Positions 26,476 to 34,506 of a DNA stretch of 39,999 nucleotides are shown one piece after another; within the stretch, counting starts at the first letter, position 1, and every line of letters begins with the position of its first letter. The translations under genes and the position numbers were made by a program. Origin of the DNA: Deltaproteobacteria bacterium (GTDB lineage Bacteria > Myxococcota_A > Polyangia > Nannocystales > Nannocystaceae); NCBI GenBank assembly GCA_947492135.1, contig CANLQR010000007.1, positions 1 through 39,999 on the forward strand, given 5' to 3'. The notes under the pieces were generated by a model, which was not told the DNA's origin, did not search any database, and saw nothing but the letters and a program-made list of their open reading frames with translations.

Positions 26476-27663
26476 CTATCCACCGGTCTTGGGGTCGCTC
26501 GCGCTGAGCACGAGGTTGTCACGCGTCACCAGGGCATCGTACCCGCGATAGCCCAAAATGGCGTCGATCTCGAGACTGTGGTGCCCCGCGAGTGCGGTGG
26601 CCGCGGCGGCGTCGTAGTTGACCAGGCCGCGACCGAACACGCGTCCGGATCGATCGCGAATCTCGACCACGTCGCCGCGTTCGAACACGCCTTCGACCGC
26701 AAGCACACCGATCGGCAGCAAGGAGGCCTTGCGGTCCACCAGTGCCGCCAAGGCGCCGTCGTTCACCACCAATGCCCCCGAACGAGGCGCCTGAGCGATC
26801 GTGCGCCGACGCGCCGGCCGGGGCACGGCGGGCCACACCACGGTGCCGGTGTCGTCGCCAGCCAGCACTCGTGCGAGCACCCCGGGGCGCTCGCCACTGC
26901 AGATGACCGCCGGCATGCCGACCTCGGTGACCAGCCGTGCAGCTTCGAGCTTGCTCGCCATGCCGCCGGTCCCACCGGTGCTGATGCCGCTGGTCCGCGC
27001 GAGATCATCGCCGTCGACACCAAGGCGGGCGCTGATGCGGGTTGCCTCGGGATCGACGTTGGGATTCGCGGTGTACAGGCCGTCGACATCGGTGACGAGC
27101 ACCAGCAGGTCTGCGTCGACTGCCCGAGCGACGAGTGCGGAGAGGCCGTCGTTGTCGCCGAACGCGACTTCGGGGGCTTGGCCACCGTCGGCGATGCGCA
27201 CCATGACCAGCTCGCGCACGCTGACGCTATCGTTCTCGTTGAGGATCGGAACCACACCCAGCTCGAGCAGGCGCATCAGCGTGGTTCGTACACACAGCGC
27301 GCGATCACGATCTGCGAGGTCGTCCTGGGTGAGCAACACCTGGGCCGCGATCACCCCGAGCTGGGCGAACGCCGTGGTGTACAGCCCCATCAGGTGGCCC
27401 TGGCCGACGGCGGCGCAGGCCTGACGCAGCCCGAGGGATCGCGGACGCTCGGGCAGGCCCAGCGCACGCATGCCCATGCCGACCGCTCCGCTCGAGACCA
27501 CGACGATCTCGAGGCCGCGCTTGCGCAGCCGGGCGATTTCCTCGACGAGTGAGTGGACGCGACCCGCGGCAAACTCGACACCGTCGTGGGTGACCACGCG
27601 GGTCCCGAACTTGACCACGATGCGGCGGGCGTCGGCGAGGCTCGAACGATCGGACGTGCTCAT
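26476..27663 (-). CDS. proB: Glutamate 5-kinase with PUA domain
   Basis: 395 residues from ATG 27663 (MSTSDRSSLADARRIVVKFG). The amino-acid kinase domain spans about 12-265: VVKFGTRVV, IVVVSSGAVGMGMRALG, LNENDSVSVREL, FGDNDGLSALVA and GTGGMASKLEAA. A C-terminal PUA domain follows at about 290-370 (APRSGALVVNDGALAALVDR). It phosphorylates glutamate to start proline synthesis and is usually feedback-inhibited by proline. The ATG overlaps the stop of the PH-like gene (ATGA, 27660-27663). An open frame upstream of the ATG belongs to antisense and neighbouring sequence and is not part of the protein. Confidence 0.96.
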   Translation of the reverse strand: MSTSDRSSLADARRIVVKFGTRVVTHDGVEFAAGRVHSLVEEIARLRKRGLEIVVVSSGAVGMGMRALGLPERPRSLGLRQACAAVGQGHLMGLYTTAFAQLGVIAAQVLLTQDDLADRDRALCVRTTLMRLLELGVVPILNENDSVSVRELVMVRIADGGQAPEVAFGDNDGLSALVARAVDADLLVLVTDVDGLYTANPNVDPEATRISARLGVDGDDLARTSGISTGGTGGMASKLEAARLVTEVGMPAVICSGERPGVLARVLAGDDTGTVVWPAVPRPARRRTIAQAPRSGALVVNDGALAALVDRKASLLPIGVLAVEGVFERGDVVEIRDRSGRVFGRGLVNYDAAAATALAGHHSLEIDAILGYRGYDALVTRDNLVLSASDPKTGG

Positions 27664-28244
27664 GGCAACCACCTCATCGGGTCGTCGAGGCCCTCGCGAG
27701 TTTGTACGCGACCGCGGCGCTGACTGGCGATCGCCTGGCGGGCGTCGTCGACCAGCGCGGACGGGATCCGCACGGAGGCACGCGCCCCGTCGAGGCGAAT
27801 GCCGCCGCGAAGCAGGTCGCGCCGCACCGTGCGAACGTTGTCGAAGCCAAGCCGCGCACCTCGGCCGGCCATGTCGACCTCGACGATCGCGGTGTCGGTG
27901 ACGAGCACGGCACGCCGACTCAGTCGCTCGCGGAGGATGGCGAAGCCCAGCGGCAGGCTCAGAGCGACGAGCGGTTGCCACAGCTGGTCGAACGGTTGCA
28001 GCCAGAACGCGGGCATCACGGCGGTCACCAGCACCAGGACGATCGCGATCAAGGCGCCCGCCACGAGGATCGGTGCCCGCTCCATGTGCGACTTGTCGCC
28101 CCACCACGCCAGCGCCTCGCCGAACTCGAGGTGCTTGGCCAGATCGAGTGGCGCCACGCTTGGCGACGGAGGTGCCCCGGCAGCGAGGATCCGGCGGTCG
28201 GGCTCGTGGCGGGGCTTACCCCCGGGCAGGACTTGCAGCGTCAT
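27660..28244 (-). CDS. Membrane protein with PH-like (bPH) domain
   Basis: 194 residues from ATG 28244, which overlaps the aroC stop (ATGA); its own stop overlaps the proB start. A soluble N-terminus (about 1-60) precedes two membrane helices (about 65-90, ILVAGALIAIVLVLVTAVMP, and about 95-112). A C-terminal beta domain resembles bacterial PH domains (AVLVTDTAIVEVDMAGRGAR; LGFDNVRTVRRDLLRGGIRL). It is likely an inner-membrane protein with a cytoplasmic PH-like domain. The function is unknown; nothing links it chemically to chorismate or proline synthesis, so the position may only reflect shared expression. Confidence 0.75.
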   Translation of the reverse strand: MTLQVLPGGKPRHEPDRRILAAGAPPSPSVAPLDLAKHLEFGEALAWWGDKSHMERAPILVAGALIAIVLVLVTAVMPAFWLQPFDQLWQPLVALSLPLGFAILRERLSRRAVLVTDTAIVEVDMAGRGARLGFDNVRTVRRDLLRGGIRLDGARASVRIPSALVDDARQAIASQRRGRVQTREGLDDPMRWLP

Positions 28245-29350
28245 CGATCGAGTTCCTCGGCGCGCGCTCCGAAGCGGCGCAGGACGTGGTCGGCGAGCAC
28301 GAGCGCGGCCATCGCTTCGACCATGGGCACCGCCCGCGGCAGCACGCACGGGTCGTGGCGGCCGCGGGCCCGCACCACCGTCGCCTGACCGTCGCGGGTC
28401 ACGGTGTCCTGCGGCACGAACACCGTCGCCACTGGCTTGAACGCCACCGCAAAGTGGATGGTTTCGCCATTGCTGATCCCGCCTTGGATACCACCGCTGT
28501 GATTGGTCCGCGTCGCGACCGGCGGGGTACGCTCGGGCGCCGGCACGAAGGCATCGTTGTGCGCGGTGCCTCGCATGCGCGTGGCCGCGAAGCCCTCGCC
28601 GATCTCGAAGCCGCGCGAGGCCGGGAGACTCATCATCGCGTGGGCGAGGTCGGCCGTGAGCTTGTCGAACACGGGCTCGCCGAGGCCAGCAGGGACGCCC
28701 CGCACCACGGCACGTACGATGCCTCCTACGGTGTCGCCGTGCTTGCGCGCGTCCTCGATGACCGCGGTCATGGCCGCGGCGGCGGACGGGTCGGGACAAC
28801 GCACGGTGTGGGCGTCCACGTGCGCGCGCATCACTGTCGCAGGATCGATCGTCGCGAGTACATCGTGGACGCTGGCCACCCAAGCGACGATCTCGATCTG
28901 ATGCCACCGCTCGAGGAGATCCTCGGCGAGCGCACCTGCGGCGACCCGCGCGACGGTCTCGCGGGCCGATGCCCGCCCGCCGCCGGCGACGAAGCGCAGC
29001 CCAAAGCGGGCGTCGTAGGTGAAATCGGCGTGGGACGGCCGATACACGTCACGCATCGCGTCGTAATCACCGCTCTTGGCGTCGGTGTTGCGCACGATCA
29101 TCGCGATCGGAGTTCCCAGGGTGCAGCCGCTCTCGGGATCAATGCCAGACAGCACCTCGATCGCGTCGGCCTCGTCGCGTTGAGAGGTCAGCGGCTGGCC
29201 AGGGCGGCGGCGGGCAAGCTGCGCGGCGATCCGATCGTGGGGGAACCGGTGCCCCGAAGGGCAGCCATCGACGACGACACCCACAGCCCCGCCGTGCGAC
29301 TCGCCGAAGCTCGTCACCCGGAACCGCTGCCCGAACGCGTTGCCCGGCAT
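28241..29350 (-). CDS. aroC: Chorismate synthase
   Basis: 369 residues from ATG 29350 (MPGNAFGQRFRVTSFGESHG). It converts EPSP to chorismate using reduced FMN, the last common step to the aromatic amino acids. Conserved motifs seen are GESHGGAVGVVVDGCP (active-site H19), ARRRPGQ, GTPIAMIVRNTD, RFVAGGGRASARETVARVAA, RTNHSGGIQGGISNG and the acidic/Arg tail. The length fits (about 350-390). It sits 14 nt after the hydrolase stop. The shikimate dehydrogenase gene aroE is 4 kb away in the divergent operon, so aromatic synthesis genes lie on both sides of the shared control region. Confidence 0.96.
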   Translation of the reverse strand: MPGNAFGQRFRVTSFGESHGGAVGVVVDGCPSGHRFPHDRIAAQLARRRPGQPLTSQRDEADAIEVLSGIDPESGCTLGTPIAMIVRNTDAKSGDYDAMRDVYRPSHADFTYDARFGLRFVAGGGRASARETVARVAAGALAEDLLERWHQIEIVAWVASVHDVLATIDPATVMRAHVDAHTVRCPDPSAAAAMTAVIEDARKHGDTVGGIVRAVVRGVPAGLGEPVFDKLTADLAHAMMSLPASRGFEIGEGFAATRMRGTAHNDAFVPAPERTPPVATRTNHSGGIQGGISNGETIHFAVAFKPVATVFVPQDTVTRDGQATVVRARGRHDPCVLPRAVPMVEAMAALVLADHVLRRFGARAEELDR

Positions 29351-29364
29351 CTTGGGGGAGTGTA

Positions 29365-30222
29365 TCAGGCGGTGGCGTCGAGGAACGCGACCACGAGCTC
29401 GCGCCACTGCTGCGGCGCCTCGATCGCAACCGTGTGTCCGACGTCGTGGATCAGCTCGCACCGCGCGCCCAACTCGGCGGCGAGGGCGGCAACCTCGCTC
29501 GGCGGCGCGAGTCGATCGAGCGTGCCACCGATGCACAGCGCCCGCGTGCCTGCCGCACGAACCTGCGCCGCCAGTACCTCGGTCGCCCAGGGCGAGTCGG
29601 GGGGCAGCTCGAGCGTCGCCCTCATCAGCGCGAGCACACCCTCGTGGCGGTTGCGGTCGATCGAAGCCCGCACCATGGGCTCGAGCATCGCGGCATGTTT
29701 CTCGAGGTAGGCCGGCCCGAGAATGTCCGGAAGGCTGACCCTCGCGAGCGCCTCGAGGTTGCCGGTGGCGAGCGCGGCGATCCAGCCCTGCACGATCAGA
29801 CGTCCGACGATGCCGCGGTCGAGCGCCACACCGCTGATGACCAGCCGGCGCACGAGTTCGGGGCGCTTGGCGGCGATCGCCAGCGCGAGTCGTCCGCCGA
29901 ACGAGAACCCACACAGATCGACCGGGCCGCCCAGCCCGATCGCGCGGTGCAGGGCGGCGAAGTCCTCGACGTGCCGTGCCAGCGAGCAGTCGGTCAGCGA
30001 CAGCTCAGTTGCGCCCTGGCCCCGCGCCTCGTAGGCGACCACCGTGCGCAGCGTGGACAAGGGCCGCAGCTGTCCGCCCCAGCTCGCGAGCGTCTGCGTC
30101 ATTCCGCCCACGAGAATCAAGGGCGGGTTGGCGCCGGAGCGCTCGGCCTGGCGTTGATCGATCCGCATGCGGCCGCGGTGATCCGGAGCGTCAGCGTCGG
30201 GGAGTTCGATCCACTCGGGCAT
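29365..30222 (-). CDS. Alpha/beta hydrolase
   Basis: 285 residues from ATG 30222 (MPEWIELPDADAPDHRGRMR); a TTG one codon earlier is less likely. The catalytic triad is visible: S107 in GFSFGG, D236 in GGTLDRLAPP and H263 in VGHTVAIEAP. The oxyanion loop is VGGMTQTLASWGG. Overall it looks like the MenH/BioH/3-oxoadipate enol-lactonase type of small-molecule hydrolases. Since it directly precedes aroC, a menaquinone or aromatic-related ester is conceivable but not shown. There are no signal peptide or lid features of secreted lipases, so it is cytoplasmic. It lies 27 nt after the lipoprotein gene on the same strand. Confidence 0.88.
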   Translation of the reverse strand: MPEWIELPDADAPDHRGRMRIDQRQAERSGANPPLILVGGMTQTLASWGGQLRPLSTLRTVVAYEARGQGATELSLTDCSLARHVEDFAALHRAIGLGGPVDLCGFSFGGRLALAIAAKRPELVRRLVISGVALDRGIVGRLIVQGWIAALATGNLEALARVSLPDILGPAYLEKHAAMLEPMVRASIDRNRHEGVLALMRATLELPPDSPWATEVLAAQVRAAGTRALCIGGTLDRLAPPSEVAALAAELGARCELIHDVGHTVAIEAPQQWRELVVAFLDATA

Positions 30223-30249
30223 CAAGCCGTCACTTTGCCAGTGGAGGGA

Positions 30250-30888
30250 CTAGTCAGGCCACCAGGGATCCGAGGACGCATCGGCGTCGCAGACCGAGCG
30301 TTCGAGCGTGCACTTGCCGGTCCCCGCGCCGATGGTCGACGAAATGCAAGACGAGCAGGCCTCGGGCTCGTCCCGGCAGGTGTCGTCACAATCGCGATGG
30401 GCGCATGATACCAGGGCGCCGTAGGTCCGCACGGTGCCGGCGTTGGTGCGTACGAAACACGCGTCGGCGCAAGCGGTGGAGCTCGCCTGGCCGCACTCGA
30501 GAAGGCAGCTTTCCAGCTCGCTACACGTCAACAGCTTCTGGTCGCCGGGCACCACGCACCAGCACCCGTGGCGCGAATCGGCGCTGGCGATCACGCAGCT
30601 GAAGTTCAACGTGCCGGTACACAGCTCGGTGCAGGAGTACTCGGTGAGCACGCCGGTCGCCTCATCGCAGCTGAGCAGGGTGTCCTGATCATCGCAGCGG
30701 TCGTCCTCGACGATCTCGCACAGGGCTTCGCCGGTGCCGTCGGACCCGCTGTCCTGCGAACCCGAGTCCGAGCCCGAGTCCGAGCCCGTGCTGGCGCCGG
30801 CGCCCGAGTCGGCCGACTGCAGTTCCTTGAACCAGCCGCACGCGCCGGTCAGCGTGGCGACCACGACCAGGCAGATCGGACGTTGCAT
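30250..30888 (-). CDS. Cys-rich lipoprotein with Ser/Gly/Asp linker
   Basis: 212 residues from ATG 30888. The signal sequence MQRPICLVVVATLTGAC ends in a lipobox-like TGAC with the lipidated Cys at 17. A linker of SDSG repeats (about 26-50) follows, typical of Nannocystineae lipoproteins. The mature domain has about 20 Cys (DRCDDQDTLLSCDEATGVL; SCTELCTGTLNFSCV; SSCISSTIGAG), probably disulfide-bonded in the periplasm or on the surface. I do not recognise the family. It would be the first gene of the hydrolase-aroC-PH-proBA operon, so its promoter lies in the divergent region with xseA; an internal promoter for the biosynthetic genes is also possible. Confidence 0.78.
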   Translation of the reverse strand: MQRPICLVVVATLTGACGWFKELQSADSGAGASTGSDSGSDSGSQDSGSDGTGEALCEIVEDDRCDDQDTLLSCDEATGVLTEYSCTELCTGTLNFSCVIASADSRHGCWCVVPGDQKLLTCSELESCLLECGQASSTACADACFVRTNAGTVRTYGALVSCAHRDCDDTCRDEPEACSSCISSTIGAGTGKCTLERSVCDADASSDPWWPD

Positions 30889-31078
30889 GGCCGCGAGTAG
30901 AGCCTGACCGCGCCGGTTTTCGCCAGAAACCGGCAGACCACACCGAACCCGAGGCGGTGGCCCCAATATCGCGCTTGGGGCCGCTTTGGTTCGGGCCGGC
31001 CGCACCGGCCTTGCGGATCGGCGACCTGGGACCCTAGCATTCGTCCCCGATGCAAGCGTCTTGGGCGGGCTAAAGCCG
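30889..31078. promoter_or_regulatory. Divergent control region with three inverted repeats
   Basis: 190 bp between the lipoprotein operon (minus) and xseA (plus). It contains three perfect dyads. GCCGGTTT/AAACCGGC spans 30912-30934 with a 7-nt loop. GGCCCCAA/TTGGGGCC spans 30959-30982 with an 8-nt loop. GGCCGG/CCGGCC spans 30994-31010 with a 5-nt spacer. Promoters for both operons must lie here. The first dyad is 24 nt upstream of the lipoprotein ATG and could be in its leader. Whether these are operators, attenuators or chance GC palindromes is open. Confidence 0.5.
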
Positions 31079-32539
31079 ATGAGTCAGGGCGAACTCTCGT
31101 TCCGACCCGGTGCGCCCGCGCGCACCGGCCCCAACGTGCTCAGCGTCAGCGACCTGGTTCGGCTCGCGCACCAGACCCTCGATGCCCGCGTCGGATTGGT
31201 GTGGGTCGAAGGCGAGGTCTCGAACCTTCGCGTGGGTGCGGCGGGCCATGCATTCTTCACGCTCAAGGACGACGACGCGATGCTGCCGGTCGCCATGTGG
31301 CGCTCGACGATGGAGCGACTGCAGTTTCGGATCCAGGACGGTCAGTCGCTGCGCGTGGCGGGTCGCGTCGGCATCTTCGCCAAGCAGGGTCGATTCCAGC
31401 TCTACGCGGATCGTGCAGAGCCCGCGGGGCTCGGCGCGCGAATGCTGGAGCTCGAGCAGCGCAAGGCCAAGCTGGCGGCGCTGGGCTTGTTCGCCACGGC
31501 GCGCAAGCGGCCGCTGCCGCGGTGGCCGACGACGGTCGGGATCATCACCTCGGCGCACGGCGCTGCGCTCCACGACATCCTGCGGGTGGCCCAGCGTCGG
31601 TGCCCGACCCAGTTCGTCCTGGCGGCGGCCGTCGTGCAGGGTGACGAGGCCCCACGCTCGCTGTGTCGAGCGTTGCAACGTCTGGGCGCGTGGCCGGGAA
31701 TCGAAGTGATCATCATTGGCCGCGGTGGTGGCTCCACCGAGGACCTGTGGGCGTTCAACGATGAGCGGCTCGCCCACGCAATCGCCGCGTGCCCGGTGCC
31801 GGTGGTGAGCGCTGTTGGTCACGAGGTCGACATCACGATCTGCGATCTGGTCGCCGATCTGCGGGCAGCTACGCCCTCACAGGCCGCAGAACTCGTCGTG
31901 CCCGACCGGGCGGTGGCGCTGCATCGGCTCGACAGCTTGGCCCGCCGGCTCGGTCCTGCGGTGCTCCGCCATGTCCTTGATCGGCGCAGTCGACTGGAGC
32001 ACGCGACGTTCCGGCTCGGTGTCGCGACGCGCGGGCAGACCGCGCGCGCACGGGCAGTCCTCGCACAGGGCGAGCGAGCCCTTGCCCTCCAGCACCCACG
32101 CGCACGCATCGCCCGGGATCGGCGGCGACTTGCCGCCGCGCTGGTCGCGTTGACAGCCGAGGGACGCGCGTTCGCGCCGCCGCGGCGACAGCAGGTCGCG
32201 TCCCTGTCCGAGCGACTGCAGCATGCGGCGGCGAAGCTGGTGCCGAGCCGGCGCGCGCGGCTGCGAGCGCTGACCGAGCGCCTGCTCGCGCGCGGCCACC
32301 ATCTCGCCGAGCGACCGCGGCTACGGCTCGCGCGGGCGGCTGCGGCGTTGCACGCGTTGTCGCCACTGGCAGTCCTCGAGCGTGGTTACGCGGTGGTCAC
32401 GACGGCCGCGGGACGCGTGCTCACGGACGCGCGTGAGGTCGAAGCGACAGAGACGATCCATCTGCGGCTGCGACGCGGTAGGCTCGCGGCGGTCGTGCTC
32501 CATCGAGTCCCCGACCCCGAGGACCCCATACCGTCATGA
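31079..32539 (+). CDS. xseA: Exodeoxyribonuclease VII large subunit
   Basis: 486 residues from ATG 31079. The N-terminal OB-fold (about 20-120) has VLSVSDLVRLAHQTLDARVG and VWVEGEVSNLRVGAAGHAFF. The catalytic domain has TVGIITSAHGAALHDILRV, IIIGRGGGSTEDLWAFNDE and PVVSAVGHEVDITICDLVAD, then a long Arg/Ala-rich helical region and the C-terminal LAVLERGYAVV motif. It degrades single-stranded DNA with the small subunit XseB. No xseB is adjacent, although the two are often neighbours; the small gene may be elsewhere. The stop overlaps the terC start (ATGA, 32536-32539). An open frame reaches back to 30986 without family similarity. Confidence 0.95.
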   Translation: MSQGELSFRPGAPARTGPNVLSVSDLVRLAHQTLDARVGLVWVEGEVSNLRVGAAGHAFFTLKDDDAMLPVAMWRSTMERLQFRIQDGQSLRVAGRVGIFAKQGRFQLYADRAEPAGLGARMLELEQRKAKLAALGLFATARKRPLPRWPTTVGIITSAHGAALHDILRVAQRRCPTQFVLAAAVVQGDEAPRSLCRALQRLGAWPGIEVIIIGRGGGSTEDLWAFNDERLAHAIAACPVPVVSAVGHEVDITICDLVADLRAATPSQAAELVVPDRAVALHRLDSLARRLGPAVLRHVLDRRSRLEHATFRLGVATRGQTARARAVLAQGERALALQHPRARIARDRRRLAAALVALTAEGRAFAPPRRQQVASLSERLQHAAAKLVPSRRARLRALTERLLARGHHLAERPRLRLARAAAALHALSPLAVLERGYAVVTTAAGRVLTDAREVEATETIHLRLRRGRLAAVVLHRVPDPEDPIPS

Positions 32540-33285
32540 TCGAGCTGCTCTCCGACCCCGAGATGTACGTGTCGCTGCTGGTGCTCTCCGTGATGGAGAT
32601 CGTGCTCGGCATCGACAACATCGTCTTCATCACGATCTTGTGCGGTCGACTGCCCAAGGCTCAACAACTCGGGGCGCGGCGACTCGGCTTGTTTGTCGCG
32701 TTGATTTCGCGGCTGGGTCTGCTCTCGGTGATCAGCTGGGTGATGCGCCTCGACGAGACGCTCTTCACCGTCGTCCGACCGTTCTCGGGCAAGGACCTGA
32801 TCCTCGTCGGCGGGGGCCTATTTCTGCTCTACAAGGCGACCCACGAGATCTTCGTCAACGTCGAGCACCCCGGACAGAACAAAGAAGAGGTCGCGCACGA
32901 CGCCGAGCGCAGTGCTTCGGGTGGTCGAGGATTGTATCTCGCCATCATCGCGCAGGTGATGGTGCTCGATATCGTGTTCTCGCTCGATTCGGTCATCACC
33001 GCGGTCGGGATGGCCAAACACATTCCAGTGATGATCACGGCGATGATGATCGCCGTCTTGGTGATGATGATCTTTGCGGGGCCGGTCGGCGACTTCATCG
33101 AGCGTCACCCGTCCGTTCGTGTGCTTGCGCTGGCTTTCTTGGTATTGATCGGCGTCATGCTGATGGCCGAGGGCACTGGTGCCCATGTTTCCAAGGGATA
33201 CGTCTACTCGGCCATGGGCTTCTCGTTGTTCGTGCAAATCCTCAACCTCCGCCTGGATGCACGCACCCGCCGGGAGGCGCCATGA
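32536..33285 (+). CDS. TerC family integral membrane protein
   Basis: 249 residues, seven or so membrane helices. TerC hallmarks are the two Asp-containing segments EIVLGIDNIVFI and QVMVLDIVFSLDSVITAVG, which lie within the membrane and probably bind a metal ion. A cytoplasmic loop (about 110-135) is charged. TerC/Alx-type proteins export Mn2+, helping metalation of secreted enzymes and resistance to stress; which ion this one moves cannot be told. It overlaps xseA upstream and aroE downstream by ATGA. Confidence 0.92.
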   Translation: MIELLSDPEMYVSLLVLSVMEIVLGIDNIVFITILCGRLPKAQQLGARRLGLFVALISRLGLLSVISWVMRLDETLFTVVRPFSGKDLILVGGGLFLLYKATHEIFVNVEHPGQNKEEVAHDAERSASGGRGLYLAIIAQVMVLDIVFSLDSVITAVGMAKHIPVMITAMMIAVLVMMIFAGPVGDFIERHPSVRVLALAFLVLIGVMLMAEGTGAHVSKGYVYSAMGFSLFVQILNLRLDARTRREAP

Positions 33286-34112
33286 GCGACAACGGCGCCG
33301 AAGCCGGTCGGTGTTTCGGGGTGTTCGGCGATCCGGTGAGCCACTCACGCTCGCCCGAGATGCACAACGCTGCGTTCGCTGCGTTGGGCCTGCCACACCG
33401 CTACTTCCCGTTCCACGTTCGCCCGCATGCCTTGGCCAACGCACTGATGGGCGCTCGCGGCATGGGCCTGGGCGGACTCAATCTCACCACGCCACACAAG
33501 CGGGCCGCGGTCGCGCACATGGATCGGCTCTCTCCTGAGGCGGCGCGCACCGGCGCCATCAACACCGTGCTCATCCGTCGCGGGGACTTGGTCGGCCACA
33601 ACACCGACGGCGCAGGATTTCTCGATGCGCTCGCGGAGCTCGGTGGCTCGGCACCCAAGCGCGCGCTGGTGCTCGGTGGTGGCGGCGCAGCACGATCGGT
33701 GATCGATGCACTGCGGCACGCCGAGGCGCCGTGCGATGTCGTCTGGGTCAGCCGCGAACCCAGTCGGTTGCCCGCGTTCGATGGCGTCGCCCGCTGTGGC
33801 TACGCCGATCTGGCCGAGGGGGTCGCGGCCTGCGATCTACTCGTCAACGCCACCACCGTCGGCATGAAGGGCGGCCCCGAGCAGTTTGTCGTGCCGCTGC
33901 CGATCGACCGGCTCGCACCGGGGACCCGGGTGGTCGACCTGGTCTACCCAGTCGTGGACGGCTGGCTCGGCGAAGCCGCGCGCCGGGGGGCGCGGACCCA
34001 AGATGGGCTGTCGACGCTGCTCTGGCAGGGCGTCCGGGGCCTCGAGCTGTGGCTTGGCATCGCGTTGCCTGCGGCGGTGGTGGCGACGATGCGCCGCGCG
34101 CTGTATCGATAG
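33282..34112 (+). CDS. aroE: Shikimate dehydrogenase (NADP+)
   Basis: 276 residues; GGGAGG at 33272-33277 precedes ATG 33282, which overlaps the terC stop. Substrate and catalytic residues are in place: SHSRSPEMHN, the catalytic Lys73 in NLTTPHKRA, Asp109 in HNTDGAGFLDAL, the dinucleotide loop LVLGGGGAARSVIDAL, VNATTVGMK, and the C-terminal DGLSTLLWQG with its conserved Gln. The enzyme reduces 3-dehydroshikimate to shikimate with NADPH. Its length fits the family. Earlier in-frame starts fall inside terC and are not used. Confidence 0.96.
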   Translation: MSDNGAEAGRCFGVFGDPVSHSRSPEMHNAAFAALGLPHRYFPFHVRPHALANALMGARGMGLGGLNLTTPHKRAAVAHMDRLSPEAARTGAINTVLIRRGDLVGHNTDGAGFLDALAELGGSAPKRALVLGGGGAARSVIDALRHAEAPCDVVWVSREPSRLPAFDGVARCGYADLAEGVAACDLLVNATTVGMKGGPEQFVVPLPIDRLAPGTRVVDLVYPVVDGWLGEAARRGARTQDGLSTLLWQGVRGLELWLGIALPAAVVATMRRALYR

Positions 34113-34119
34113 GGTGTCG

Positions 34120-34479
34120 ATGACGCGTGTGCGCTTGATGAACGCCCTGCTCACGAGCCTCGCGACGGCGGCGCTCGGCGGGTGCGCCCGCCCGCTCCTG
34201 GGCCCCGACGACGACACCGCCAGCGACGAATCGACGTCGTCCTGGGACTCGGAGTCCACCGGCGCGTATGACGAGTCGAGCACCGCGCCGGGCGACGAAC
34301 CCCAGGACGAACCCCAAGACGAGCCGGTGTGCCACGCGTCGTACTCACCGTGTCTCCCAGTCGTCGACGATCTCGACTGTCCCGACGTGGTCGCGATGGG
34401 CAAAGCCCCGGTGGTGGTGTCGGGGTCCGACGACTACGGACTCGATGCCGACGGCGACGGGTTGGGCTGCGAGACCTGA
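34120..34479 (+). CDS. Small lipoprotein with excalibur-like Ca-binding domain
   Basis: 119 residues from ATG 34120; ATG 34138 would also keep the signal. The signal sequence ends in a good lipobox LGGC (Cys22). A Ser/Asp/Glu/Pro-rich linker including DEPQDEPQDEP follows. The C-terminal 50 residues read CHASYSPCLPVVDDLDCPDV and end DYGLDADGDGLGCE, the excalibur signature DxDxDGxGCE with a calcium-loop-like Asp ladder. Excalibur domains occur at the ends of secreted nucleases and surface proteins. It lies 7 nt after aroE on the same strand and so is the likely fourth gene of the xseA operon. Confidence 0.82.
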   Translation: MTRVRLMNALLTSLATAALGGCARPLLGPDDDTASDESTSSWDSESTGAYDESSTAPGDEPQDEPQDEPVCHASYSPCLPVVDDLDCPDVVAMGKAPVVVSGSDDYGLDADGDGLGCET

Positions 34480-34506
34480 GCTGTCGATCCGCGAAAGCGG
34501 CGTCCA

